Source of the DNA: Betaproteobacteria bacterium
GTDB lineage: Bacteria; Pseudomonadota; Gammaproteobacteria; Burkholderiales; SG8-39
Reading direction: 5' to 3'
NCBI GenBank assembly: GCA_022340285.1
Contig: JAJDOG010000095.1
Location: 94,678-155,548 of the forward strand
Length of the DNA stretch: 60,871 nt
Shown here: piece by piece, positions 7,844 through 16,378 of the stretch
Layout of the letters: every line of letters starts with the position of its first letter
How positions within the stretch are numbered: position 1 is the first letter of the stretch
Position numbers and translations under genes: made by a program
The notes under the pieces: model-generated
Told to the model about the DNA's origin: nothing
The model's input: only the letters and a program-made list of their open reading frames with translations
The model's database searches: none

Positions 7844-9409
7844 ATGCTGTTCAGTTTTTTCCGCACGATCGTTTCTGGCCGCCGGCGGCGGCCGACCCCC
7901 GGACAGAATTTCGCCGACGCACTCGCGTCCTGCCGGACATCGTTCAAAGCAGGTCGTCTTCAGGACGCTGAGCAGATGGCGAATGAGGCGCTAGCATTGG
8001 CGGAGGACGACAACGCGGAGTCGCAGGTGCTGCATCTGCGTGCGGAGGTCCGCAGATGGCGCAACGACATCGCCGGCGCACTTGCGGATTACGAATCTGC
8101 GCTGGCACTCAAGCCCGACTCCATTCAGATCAGGCTCGACCAATCTGGCACGCTGCACCAGATCGGGCGCTTGAAAGACGCGCTGTCCGCGACCGACGCC
8201 GTTCTTCAGATGGATCACGGACATCCTCTCGCGCACTATATCCGCGGAATCGTGCTGCGCGAGTTCGGGACGCCCCACGAGGCGGAAGACGCGCTACGCT
8301 GCGCCCTGAAATTCTCTAACGACTATCTCGACGCGCGCGCCAAGCTTGCTCTGGTCCTTGTCGAGCAGGGTCGGCTCGCGGAAGCGGAGTCCGAGATTGC
8401 AACGGTGCTCGCGGCCGATCCCCGTCACGTCGATGCGCGCTGGCATCTCTCGACTGCACGTTTGCTGCGTGGCGACTTTGCCGCGGCCTGGCCGGACTAT
8501 GAAAGCCGACTCGAACGCGGCGATGTGCATTCGCGCCCGTACCGCTACCCGCGTTGGGACGGAAGCGCGCTCGGCGATGGCACATTGCTGATTTACGCAG
8601 AGCAGGGAATGGGCGACGAGATCCTATTTGCTTCGTGTTTCGAGGATGCAATTGCTCGAGCCGGGCGCTGCGTGATCGAGTGCGAACCGCGGCTCGAGCG
8701 TCTGTTTGCACGATCGTTTCCCCACGCGCGAGTCGTGGGGAGCAAGTACCAGAGCGCTCCCGGCTGGTTGACGAGCGGGCCCGCAGTCACCGCGAAAATA
8801 CCGGCCGGGAGCCTGGCCGGCCTGTTCCGCAACCGGGCGGGCGACTTTCCGGCGCGCCGCGGGTACCTGTTCGCGGATCCCGAAAGAATGGCCGCGTGGC
8901 GCGCGCGAATGGGTTCGCTGGGCGCCGGACCCAAGGTGGGCATTGCATGGACCGGCGGTTCGCTGAAGACTAGGAGTACGATTCGCTCGCTCGCGCTCGC
9001 GCAGTGGGTGCCCATACTCCGCGCAACCGGCGCGGAGTTCGTGAACCTTCAGTACATCGACAGCGCCAGGGAGATTGCCGAGCTGGGACTTCGCCACGGC
9101 TTGACCGTGCACCACTGGCCCGAGGCACTCGATGACTACGATGAGACGGCGGCGCTCGTGGGCGCGCTCGATCTGGTGATCTGCGTGACGACCGCAGTTA
9201 GCGATCTTGCCGGTGCCATGGGGAAGCCGGTCTGGGTGATGGTCCCGGCCAGTCCGGAATGGCGCTTTCAGCTCGAGGGGGAAACCATGCCGTGGTATCC
9301 CTCCATGCGCTTGTTCCGCCAGCAGCGTCTGCACGATTGGCAGCCAGTCATCGAGCGGGTCGCGGGCGAACTCCAGCGATTCCTGCGTGACCAACGCGTT
9401 GTCGACTGA
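7844..9409 (+). CDS. TPR-repeat protein with GT9-like glycosyltransferase domain
   Basis: This 521-residue protein has TPR repeats over roughly residues 20-215 (e.g. ALADYESALALKPDS, AEDALRCALKFSNDY), then DYESRLERG. A GT-B, heptosyltransferase-like domain follows, with IYAEQGMGDEILFASC near residue 248 and VGIAWTGG near 366. Late motifs are DYDETAALVGALDLVI and PEWRF. Two close paralogues lie at 48.6 and 51.3 kb, and all three share the EQGxGDEIxFASC and MPWYPS motifs. The N-terminus (MLFSFFRTIVSGRRRR) is a short hydrophobic and basic segment like those in the main glycosylation island 26 kb away. Probably a cytoplasmic or membrane-associated glycan transferase of unknown acceptor. Confidence 0.8.
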   Translation: MLFSFFRTIVSGRRRRPTPGQNFADALASCRTSFKAGRLQDAEQMANEALALAEDDNAESQVLHLRAEVRRWRNDIAGALADYESALALKPDSIQIRLDQSGTLHQIGRLKDALSATDAVLQMDHGHPLAHYIRGIVLREFGTPHEAEDALRCALKFSNDYLDARAKLALVLVEQGRLAEAESEIATVLAADPRHVDARWHLSTARLLRGDFAAAWPDYESRLERGDVHSRPYRYPRWDGSALGDGTLLIYAEQGMGDEILFASCFEDAIARAGRCVIECEPRLERLFARSFPHARVVGSKYQSAPGWLTSGPAVTAKIPAGSLAGLFRNRAGDFPARRGYLFADPERMAAWRARMGSLGAGPKVGIAWTGGSLKTRSTIRSLALAQWVPILRATGAEFVNLQYIDSAREIAELGLRHGLTVHHWPEALDDYDETAALVGALDLVICVTTAVSDLAGAMGKPVWVMVPASPEWRFQLEGETMPWYPSMRLFRQQRLHDWQPVIERVAGELQRFLRDQRVVD

Positions 9410-9557
9410 AACCGGGGTAGCTGTCAGGGGATCGTTAACTCGCACCCAAACGCTGGGCGCGACCACATCATTCCCGCTACCGTCTGCAACGACTTCAAGG
9501 ACATGGTCGAGAGCGCCTACGACTACCACGCCCATAGGATCGTGACGCCCCGCCCGC

Positions 9558-10589
9558 TCAGGGCGTCGGCGCATCGGATCGGAGCAGACCCTCGCCCTTG
9601 AGCGCCTCCCAGAGCGGAGGCGGAATCGCAATGCGCATCCACTGCAGGTTCGTGCGGACCTGATCGGCGGAGTCGGCGCCCGGGATCACGCTCACCACTG
9701 CCGGATGCGCAAGCGGAAACTGGAGCGCCGCGGCGCCAATCGGCACGCCGTGGCGCCGGCATACGGCCTCGACCCGCGCAACCCGGTCTCGTACGCTCGC
9801 TTCGACCGGCTTGTAGCCGTACTGCGCGAGGGGTGCCGCCGGGCCGGCGAGAATTCCGGAGGAGAACACCGCCCCGATCACGACCGCGACGCCGCGCTCG
9901 AGACAAAGCGGAAGCTCCTCGTCCAGGGCCGGCTGGTCGAGCAGCGTGTAGGGCATCGCCACCAGAAAGAAGTCCACCGCGAAGCGCTCGAGAAAGCGCG
10001 GGATCATTCCGACGTGGTTGATGCCGGCGCCGATCGCGCCGATCTCGCCGCGGTCGCGGAGCTCCGCGAGTGCCGTGAAGCCGCCGCCTCGATCCAGTTC
10101 CGCGAACCGCGCCGCGATGCCCGCTTCGTCCTGCTGGAACTTGAGGTCGAGATCGTGGACCACCAGCGCATCGACTCGGGTCATGCCGAGCCGCTGCAGG
10201 CTGTCTTCGTATGAGCGCAACACGCCGTCGCGGGTGTAGTCGAAGCGTAGGTCGAACGGCAGGCCGCCCGCCCAGCGCTTGCTGTAGGGGCCCGGACCGG
10301 ACACGTCACGCGGCCGGTTCAGCACGCGCCCCACTTTCGTCGAGAGCACGAACCGCTCCCGTGGCTTTCCGCGCAGCGCGTGGCCCATCCGGTGCTCACT
10401 CCGGCCCAAGCCGTACCACGGAGCCGTGTCGAAATAGTTGATCCCGCAGGCGAAGGCGGTCTCGAGCGTGAGCGATGCACGCGCCTCGTCGATCGGCGCA
10501 TGCGGATCGCCCAGGGGCACGCCACCGAGGCCTAGGCGCGTCACCGCCGGCCCGCTGCGCCCCAGCGGCCTCAGATCAAGGGGATCCAT
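9558..10589 (-). CDS. Aldo/keto reductase
   Basis: A 343-residue NADP-dependent aldo/keto reductase of the D-threo-aldose/L-fucose dehydrogenase type. Catalytic tetrad elements are visible: Asp and Tyr in YFDTAPWYGLGRSE, Lys in VLSTKVGRVL and His in LVVHDLD. The C-terminal cofactor loop VIPGADSADQV is near residue 310. A single gene; the neighbours give no pathway. It ends 148 bp from the TPR-glycosyltransferase on the other strand (convergent). Confidence 0.85.
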   Translation of the reverse strand: MDPLDLRPLGRSGPAVTRLGLGGVPLGDPHAPIDEARASLTLETAFACGINYFDTAPWYGLGRSEHRMGHALRGKPRERFVLSTKVGRVLNRPRDVSGPGPYSKRWAGGLPFDLRFDYTRDGVLRSYEDSLQRLGMTRVDALVVHDLDLKFQQDEAGIAARFAELDRGGGFTALAELRDRGEIGAIGAGINHVGMIPRFLERFAVDFFLVAMPYTLLDQPALDEELPLCLERGVAVVIGAVFSSGILAGPAAPLAQYGYKPVEASVRDRVARVEAVCRRHGVPIGAAALQFPLAHPAVVSVIPGADSADQVRTNLQWMRIAIPPPLWEALKGEGLLRSDAPTP

Positions 10590-10619
10590 CGCGGCCGCAA
10601 TCGCCGCGGGGCGCCGCCG

Positions 10620-10826
10620 TCAAGCGGCAGGCTGGATGTTCGAGGCTTGCTTGCCCTTCGGGCCCTGAGTGACCTCGAAGGTAACCTTCTGACCTTCCTT
10701 CAGCGACTTGAAGCCGTTGCCCTGGATGGCCGAAAAATGGGCGAACACGTCCGGACCACCGTCGTCCGGCGTGATGAAGCCAAAGCCCTTGGCGTCGTTA
10801 AACCACTTCACAGTACCTGTTGCCAT
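10620..10826 (-). CDS. cspA: Cold-shock domain protein
   Basis: A 68-residue CspA-family single-strand nucleic-acid-binding protein. Both RNA-binding motifs are present: KGFGFI (RNP1) and DVFAHF (RNP2), after the family start [15 protein letters not shown]. It acts as an RNA chaperone. The long gene-free region upstream (409 bp to the next gene) would allow the long structured 5' leader common in this family, but I cannot show one. The specific paralogue (CspA, CspD etc.) is not resolved. Confidence 0.93.
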   Translation of the reverse strand: MATGTVKWFNDAKGFGFITPDDGGPDVFAHFSAIQGNGFKSLKEGQKVTFEVTQGPKGKQASNIQPAA

Positions 10827-11235
10827 GCTCTTTCGTCCTCAAGGACGTGAATCAAAACCGGCTCGAACCGGGACCCGTGCGTCGCTCAAGACTGCGCCTC
10901 GTTCGGATCCCGGAGGACGTCAAACCAATGCGGCAAAGACTTGAAATCAAACGCAAAGCTGGCTTCTACCCGGTTGTCGCACGGAAGTCAAGCCGCGGTG
11001 CGGCGGGGCGATCGCGACGAATTCATCGTTGTCCGGGAGGAACGCGACGGCCCAGGGGGTCGACGTGGGATAGTCCCTGACGCGAAAAGGTGTTCTCCCG
11101 GTAACATCCGGGGCAATGGAAACCCTGCAAAAGGGGGCACGTCCCCCCTTTTTGCGATTCCCTTATTCCGGTGCCAAAGCCCGCGAAAGGTCGGACTGGC
11201 GCGCAGGATCCACGGGAGGCAGAGGAGTCTAGGGA
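10827..11235. other. Divergent gene-free region between cspA and the cyclase gene
   Basis: 409 bp with no convincing coding frame. It must hold the cspA promoter and leader (minus strand) and the cyclase promoter (plus strand). The only clear structure is the terminator-like hairpin at 11127-11155, which matches no known upstream gene. Confidence 0.6.
11127..11155 (+). terminator. Orphan intrinsic-terminator-like hairpin
   Basis: GCAAAAGGGGG pairs with CCCCCTTTTTGC around a short loop, with a T-run at the 3' end on the plus strand and a shorter one on the minus strand. No annotated gene ends here. It could end a small RNA started between cspA and this point, or insulate the two divergent transcripts. 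Confidence 0.55.
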
Positions 11236-12147
11236 GTGCGTGAGACGCGGGACTACGCGGTGGCCTTTGCCGACATTGCGTCGAGCACGGCGATGTACCG
11301 TGAGCTCGGCGACGCGGCCGCCCGGGAGCTGACCCAGGCGTACTGCGGCCGGGTGGTCGCGCTGCTCCCGCGTTTCGAGGGACGCCTGGTCAAGACGCTC
11401 GGCGACGGGGTCATGTGCATCTTTCCCGACTCCGAGAAAGCAGTCCTAGCGATGAGCGCCCTGCACGCCGACACGGCCTCCCAGCCCCTCGGAGGGCATC
11501 AGATCAGTCTGCACAGCGGCATCAACTACGGGCCGGTGATCCTGGAGGGGACGGACGTCTACGGCACCATCGTGAACGTCGCCGCCTACCTGGCGGCGAC
11601 GGCGCGCGCCGAGCAGATCCTCACGACCCACGCCGTCGTCAGCCAGCTGTCGGAGTCCACCGCGAGCTGCACGCGCGCGATCTACAGCACCAAGCTGAAG
11701 GGGGACGAGCGCGAGTCGATCATCTACGAGATCATCTGGCAGACCGACCGTGCCGGAATCACCGACCTGAATCTGGGGCGACGCGAGCTGCCGGCCGACG
11801 AAGGGGCTCTTCTGATCGCCGTCGGCGACGAGCCGGTTCGGGTGGATCCCACCCGCACGCGTCTGCACCTCGGACGCGATCCATCCAACGATCTCGCGGT
11901 GTCCGATCAGCTTGCCTCGCGTAACCACGCGACGATCGAGTTCGAGAATATGCGCTTCCGCCTGATCGATCATAGCGCCAACGGCACCTTCGTCGCGTTC
12001 GACGGCTCGCCGGGCGAAGTGCACGTGCTGCGCGGAGAAACTCAGCTGTACGGGTCGGGCCGTATCAGTCTGGGCCGGTCGCTTTCAGATCCGCAGTCGC
12101 AGCCGATCACGTTCCGCCGCGACAAGCGCGCGCTTTACCGCGTATAG
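11236..12147 (+). CDS. Class III cyclase-homology domain fused to an FHA domain
   Basis: A 303-residue protein starting at GTG 11236 behind AGGAG. The cyclase-homology domain (about 1-165) keeps both metal Asp residues (FADIAS and LGDGVM) and the Asn of VNVAA, but the transition-state Arg expected four residues after that Asn is Tyr (NVAAY). The FHA domain (about 215-285) has LGRDPSNDL, ASRNHA and NGTFV, the residues that bind phosphothreonine. The protein therefore may sense Ser/Thr phosphorylation. Because of the missing Arg its cyclase activity is doubtful; it could be a nucleotide-binding regulator. No kinase gene is next to it. Confidence 0.85.
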   Translation: MRETRDYAVAFADIASSTAMYRELGDAAARELTQAYCGRVVALLPRFEGRLVKTLGDGVMCIFPDSEKAVLAMSALHADTASQPLGGHQISLHSGINYGPVILEGTDVYGTIVNVAAYLAATARAEQILTTHAVVSQLSESTASCTRAIYSTKLKGDERESIIYEIIWQTDRAGITDLNLGRRELPADEGALLIAVGDEPVRVDPTRTRLHLGRDPSNDLAVSDQLASRNHATIEFENMRFRLIDHSANGTFVAFDGSPGEVHVLRGETQLYGSGRISLGRSLSDPQSQPITFRRDKRALYRV

Positions 12148-12173
12148 CCCCGGCACTACCGATGCGACGCGCG

Positions 12174-12785
12174 TCAGCCTACGCGCGCGCCCGCCTCGAC
12201 GAACGCGGTCTTCAGCTCTTCGTACGTGAAGGCGACGGGAAACTGCGGGAAGTCCTTGATCACGTTCTGTGGCGGATGGAACAGGATCCCCGCGTCGGCC
12301 GCGGCGAGCATCTCGGTGTCGTTGTACGAGTCCCCGGCCGCGATGGTCTTGAAATTGAGCGCACGCAGCGCACGCACCGACTCGCGCTTGTGATTCGGCA
12401 ACCTGATCCGGAAGCCGCCCACCTTGCCGCTCGGCTCCACGTCGAGCTGGTGGCAAAGCAACGTGGGGTGGCCGAGCTGTCGCATCAACGGCGCGGCGAA
12501 CTCGTAGAACGTGTCCGAGAGAATCAACACCTGGAAGCGATGGCGCAGCCAGTCCAGGAACTCGCGTGCGCCGGGCAGCGGCCCCATTCCGGTGATGACG
12601 TCCTGGATGTCGGGCAAGCCAAGGTGATTCGCCTCGAGGATCGCGAGCCGGCCGCGCATCAACTTGTCGTAGTCGGGCTCGTCGCGCGTGGTTCGAGACA
12701 GCTCGGCAATGCCCGTGCGCCGTGAGAACTCGATCCAGATCTCCGGGACCAGCACGCCCTCGAGATCAAGGCAGGCAATCTGCAA
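12174..12785 (-). CDS. thrH: ThrH: phosphoserine phosphatase/homoserine phosphotransferase
   Basis: A 203-residue HAD-family enzyme that hydrolyses phosphoserine and can transfer its phosphate to homoserine. Motif I is [13 protein letters not shown], motif [12 protein letters not shown], the motif III Lys is in NHKRES and motif IV is [13 protein letters not shown] start it at TTG 12785 because GGAGGG lies five bases upstream and the resulting protein begins at the family's usual point. An ATG 90 bp further upstream gives an extension with no family resemblance. A single gene convergent with the cyclase-FHA gene. Confidence 0.85.
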   Translation of the reverse strand: MQIACLDLEGVLVPEIWIEFSRRTGIAELSRTTRDEPDYDKLMRGRLAILEANHLGLPDIQDVITGMGPLPGAREFLDWLRHRFQVLILSDTFYEFAAPLMRQLGHPTLLCHQLDVEPSGKVGGFRIRLPNHKRESVRALRALNFKTIAAGDSYNDTEMLAAADAGILFHPPQNVIKDFPQFPVAFTYEELKTAFVEAGARVG

Positions 12786-13007
12786 GCGACCCTCCGTCCG
12801 GCGATCCGGACGGACCGCGCGCAAAAGGCTCGTATTGTCCGCGGTCACGGCGAGGGGATCAAGAAACGACGTCACGAATAGAAGATTGTCGAACCTACCC
12901 GTGTAGGGCTCACGGAGCTACACGGCGTAAGGGTCAGCGGGGCAGCAACCATGACCGTCCGGCGACCCTGCCGCTCTTGGAGCCTGTCTAGGGGCGAGGC
13001 GGTTGAA

Positions 13008-14576
13008 CTAGAGAGCCACCTCCACCGCTCCGGCGGCGAGCTGATCGAGGCGCGTAGTGCCCGCCTGGACGGCAACCCGCTGGTGGTAGAAGCGCATGCC
13101 GCGCTTGCCGCCGAGTTCCTCGCCGCCGCCGGCGCGCCCCGGTCCGCCGTGCACGCACATGGGCATTACGATGCCGTGGCCGGTATTCGCTTCGGCGACC
13201 TTGGCATCGATGACCAGGATGCGTCCGTGCATGGCGGCGATGCCGAGCGCGGCTTCGGTAGCGAACGCGTCGTCGCCGGTGAACACGGATGCGGCGAGCG
13301 ACCCGCCGCCCCGCGCCGCCAACGCATAGGCTTCGCCCGCGCTTGCGTAAGGCATCACGGTGCAGACCGGGCCGAACACCTCCACTTCGTGGATTGCCCT
13401 GCCCTCCTTGGGTGCCTTGGCACGCAGCAGCGTCGGCGCCACGAACGCCGCGGCAGCCGGGTCGGCGTCGACCGGCTTGAACCCGTCCGCGCCGCCGACC
13501 ACGACATCCGCCTCGGCGGCGAGCTGCCGGATGCCCTCGAGTGCCGTCTTCTGCTGCGCCTTGTTCACGAGCGGCCCCATGCGCACCGACTCGTTGCGCG
13601 GATTGCCCGTCACCACTTTGGCGAGCCGCGCGGAAAGGGCTTCTGTCACGGCATCCGCGATCGCAGCCGGCACGAGCGCGCGCCGGATGGCGGTGCACTT
13701 CTGCCCCGCCTTGACCGTCATCTCGCGCGTCACCTCCTTCACGAAGAGATCGAACTCCGCCGAGCCAGGGCTGGCGTCGGGGCCGAGCAGGCTGAGATTC
13801 AGGCTGTCCGCCTCGATATTGACGCGGGTGGAACGCGCGATGATGTTCGGGTTCGCGCGCAGATGGCGTGCTGTATCAGCGGACCCGGTGAACGCGACCG
13901 CATCCTGGCCGGTAGCGAGATCGGCAAGCGTGCGGCCCCCTCCGCAGATCACCGAAAGCGCGCCGTCCGGCAGCACTGCGGCGTCGATCACGTCCTTCAC
14001 CATGCGCTGTGTGAGCAGGCAGGTCGATGTCGCGGGCTTCACGAAAGCCGGGACGCCCGACAGGATCGCGACGGCCGCTTTTTCCCACATCCCCCAGGAA
14101 GGGAAGTTGAACGCATTGATGTGAATGCCTACGCCGTGCAGGGGCACCCACAGATGCATCGCCTGAAAAGATTCGTCCTTGCCGAGTCGCTCGTAGCCGG
14201 CATCGCGCAAGCACCGCGCGCCGTCGAGCCCCTTCGCGACGCCGGCGTAGTACTTGAGGGTGCCGATTCCGCCGTCGACATCGATGGCGGCGTCGATCTT
14301 CGTGTTGCCCGAGTTGCGCAACGCGATGTCGAAATATTCGTCACGCTTGGCCGTCAAGGCATCCGCAACCGCGCGAAGGAGACCGCCGCGTTCGGCGAAT
14401 GTCATGGCGCGCAGGGCCGGGCCGGCTTTCGTCCGCGCGTAGTCGAGCCCTGCGGCGAGATCGATCCCGTCGCTGGTCGCGCGGGCGAGCTCCTCACCCG
14501 TGACGGGGTCGATCAGGGGGACGCCCTCTCCCTTTCCCTCCAGCCACTTTCCGGAAACGTAGTTCGCCAGCTTCAT
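13008..14576 (-). CDS. Aldehyde dehydrogenase of the BoxD/PaaZ type
   Basis: A 522-residue aldehyde dehydrogenase matching the ALDH domain of PaaZ and the stand-alone 3,4-dehydroadipyl-CoA semialdehyde dehydrogenase BoxD. Visible features are INAFNFPSWGMWEKAA, PAFVKPATSTCLLTQ, VAFTGSADTA, NIEADSLN and the catalytic Cys in KAGQKCTAIRRA. The PaaZ hydratase domain is absent, so the length fits BoxD better. Such enzymes oxidise CoA-linked semialdehydes in aerobic aromatic degradation. No other box or paa gene is in the window, so the pathway is not proven. GGGAG precedes ATG 14576. Confidence 0.8.
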   Translation of the reverse strand: MKLANYVSGKWLEGKGEGVPLIDPVTGEELARATSDGIDLAAGLDYARTKAGPALRAMTFAERGGLLRAVADALTAKRDEYFDIALRNSGNTKIDAAIDVDGGIGTLKYYAGVAKGLDGARCLRDAGYERLGKDESFQAMHLWVPLHGVGIHINAFNFPSWGMWEKAAVAILSGVPAFVKPATSTCLLTQRMVKDVIDAAVLPDGALSVICGGGRTLADLATGQDAVAFTGSADTARHLRANPNIIARSTRVNIEADSLNLSLLGPDASPGSAEFDLFVKEVTREMTVKAGQKCTAIRRALVPAAIADAVTEALSARLAKVVTGNPRNESVRMGPLVNKAQQKTALEGIRQLAAEADVVVGGADGFKPVDADPAAAAFVAPTLLRAKAPKEGRAIHEVEVFGPVCTVMPYASAGEAYALAARGGGSLAASVFTGDDAFATEAALGIAAMHGRILVIDAKVAEANTGHGIVMPMCVHGGPGRAGGGEELGGKRGMRFYHQRVAVQAGTTRLDQLAAGAVEVAL

Positions 14577-14775
14577 CGATGAATTCTCCCGGTTTGCATG
14601 GATGCGTCGTGAGCGTCATGCGTCGGCGCGACACCGACGTAGGCCTGTGCGGCAGATTTGGCGCCCGACCGCGCCGAGTGAAGATACCACCAGCGCTGGT
14701 GGGCAGCAAAGCATGGACCCGTCGCCTCTGTGTGGCGTGCGATGTACGTGTGCCGCCCGATACCGACGCCGGCGG

Positions 14776-15966
14776 CTACTGCGGAGGGTGAGACTTCCCG
14801 GTTTGAGCGGTCGGCGATCGTTCCGTCAACGACTCGAGAAACGCGACGAGATCGTCGACCTCCTGAGGCGCGAGATGGAGCGGGCGCAGGATCCGCACGC
14901 CGTCCGCGTGGAGGCGCTCCTCGTCCAATTCGGAGTAATGCAGCACGACGTCGCGCAGCGTCGCGAGGCTGCCGTTGTGCATGTACGGAGCGGTGAGCGC
15001 CACGTTGCGCAGCCCGGGCACCTTGAACTCGCCGAAGTTGCGGTGCTGAAGCGCCACGTGGCGCGTCTTGCTGGCGGCCGCGCCGCTCGCGTCGTCGTTG
15101 TAAGGGCCGAGCAGGTTGAAGCGGTCCGCGAGCAGTTCCTTGATGCCGCCGTGCCGTCCCGCATCCACGCCGCCCTTTGCCGCGAAGTAAGGCATCCCCA
15201 CGTCGGCGAACTCGCCGTTCGTGAATGTCGGCCCGAAGTGGCAGAAGACGCAGTTGCCCTTGCCGACAAAGATCTTCAGTCCGCGCTGCGCAGCGACAGG
15301 ATAGCGCGCGGCAGCCGCACGGTCGTCATTCGCCAGTGCATCGCGGAAATCGTCGAATGAAGTGCGTCGCGAGACCAGCGTCTCGAGGTATGCGGCAATG
15401 GCCTTGCCCGTGTTGACGAGCGTCGTCTCGTCTGCCGAGGTCGCGTCCGGCACGGCTCCGAACGCCTTCGCGTAGTGCGCGGAGAGCTCCTGATCGGAGC
15501 GCAACAGGGCCGCCACGTGATTGGCGTCCGCGGCGAGCTCGATCGGATTCAGGATCGGTTTCATGCTCTGCCGCCAGAGGCTGTCTGCCGCGCCGTCCCA
15601 ACCGAACCAGCGCGCGAACCCGACGTTCCATACGCTCGGCGTGTTGCGATCGAGCGCCGCGCGGCCGTAGGCGCGATCCCGACCATCGGTGAACCCGCGG
15701 TCTGGAAGGTGGCAGGCCGCGCACGACATCGCGCCGTCGCCGGAGAGGCGCCGGTCGTAGAAGAGGCGCCCGCCCAGCGCGATCGCGTCCGCATTGCCGG
15801 ACACGCGATTGCTTGGATCGCGCAGCACCGGCTGCGGCCACGGACCGTAGTGCAGGATTCGGCGCACCTCCGGCTCGGTGAACGCGACGGGCGCCTGCGC
15901 GCGCGCGATCGTGACACTCGCCGCGAGCAGGCAAGCGAGTAGCAGTCCGGCGACGCCTGGCCTCAT
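14776..15966 (-). CDS. Secreted di-haem cytochrome c peroxidase/MauG-like protein
   Basis: A 396-residue protein with a signal peptide (MRPGVAGLLLACLLAAS, cut after ARA) and two haem c motifs: CAACH near residue 82 and CVFCH about 165 residues later. Later blocks KVPGLRNVALTAPYMHNGSL and a final ERLHADGVRIL are typical of the CcpA/MauG family. These periplasmic enzymes reduce peroxide or oxidise protein side chains. Its ATG overlaps the stop of the FixH-like gene by four bases (ATGA), and a secreted amidohydrolase precedes both, so the three form one operon. Whether it is a peroxidase or a MauG-type modifying enzyme cannot be told from sequence alone. Confidence 0.85.
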   Translation of the reverse strand: MRPGVAGLLLACLLAASVTIARAQAPVAFTEPEVRRILHYGPWPQPVLRDPSNRVSGNADAIALGGRLFYDRRLSGDGAMSCAACHLPDRGFTDGRDRAYGRAALDRNTPSVWNVGFARWFGWDGAADSLWRQSMKPILNPIELAADANHVAALLRSDQELSAHYAKAFGAVPDATSADETTLVNTGKAIAAYLETLVSRRTSFDDFRDALANDDRAAAARYPVAAQRGLKIFVGKGNCVFCHFGPTFTNGEFADVGMPYFAAKGGVDAGRHGGIKELLADRFNLLGPYNDDASGAAASKTRHVALQHRNFGEFKVPGLRNVALTAPYMHNGSLATLRDVVLHYSELDEERLHADGVRILRPLHLAPQEVDDLVAFLESLTERSPTAQTGKSHPPQ

Positions 15967-16367
15967 TCGAGCGACAGATCCTTCGTAATCCGCTCGTTCG
16001 CGCCGGGAGCCTCGAGGTCGAAGATGAACTGCCACTGCCCCGGCATGTGGAAGAGCAGCCCTTCGGCCCTGAAGCGGCCTCCCTCCTCGGCGACGACCGT
16101 GGGCCGATAGTTCATTCCGTGACGATGCGCGGGCATGTGCGCGTCGACGCGCAGTCCGGTCGGCCGCGGCGCCGCACCCTTTGCACAGACTTGGGCCTCG
16201 AGGGCGAAGGCGCGCCCGACTGCAACGCGCGCCGGCACCGTCCGGAACACGACTGAGTAATGTTCCGATTCGGCACGCATGCTCGCGCCGCCGAGCGTCG
16301 AGCCGCAGGGCTCCGCGGCGATGGCCGGAATGGAGACGAGCGCGATCAGACAAATCAAGCGACGCAT
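15963..16367 (-). CDS. Secreted FixH/YtkA-like protein
   Basis: A 134-residue exported protein with signal peptide MRRLICLIALVSIPAIAA. The mature part has two Cys residues (EPCGSTL and AQVCAKG) and the block DAHMPAHRHGMNYRP, rich in Met and His like the copper-binding loop of YtkA/FixH domains, then LLFHMPGQWQFIFDL. Its role may be metal binding or assembly for the downstream di-haem protein. The start at 16367 is chosen from the signal peptide. It overlaps the next gene by four bases and begins 11 bp after the amidohydrolase stop. Confidence 0.7.
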   Translation of the reverse strand: MRRLICLIALVSIPAIAAEPCGSTLGGASMRAESEHYSVVFRTVPARVAVGRAFALEAQVCAKGAAPRPTGLRVDAHMPAHRHGMNYRPTVVAEEGGRFRAEGLLFHMPGQWQFIFDLEAPGANERITKDLSLE

Positions 16368-16378
16368 CGCTTGCGCCC

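Noticed and set aside
9410-9557. Possible coding remnant between the TPR-glycosyltransferase and the aldo/keto reductase (a plus frame containing CNDFKDMVESAYDYHAHR)
   Set aside because: It looks slightly protein-like but has no start, family or length; I could not support a pseudogene call.
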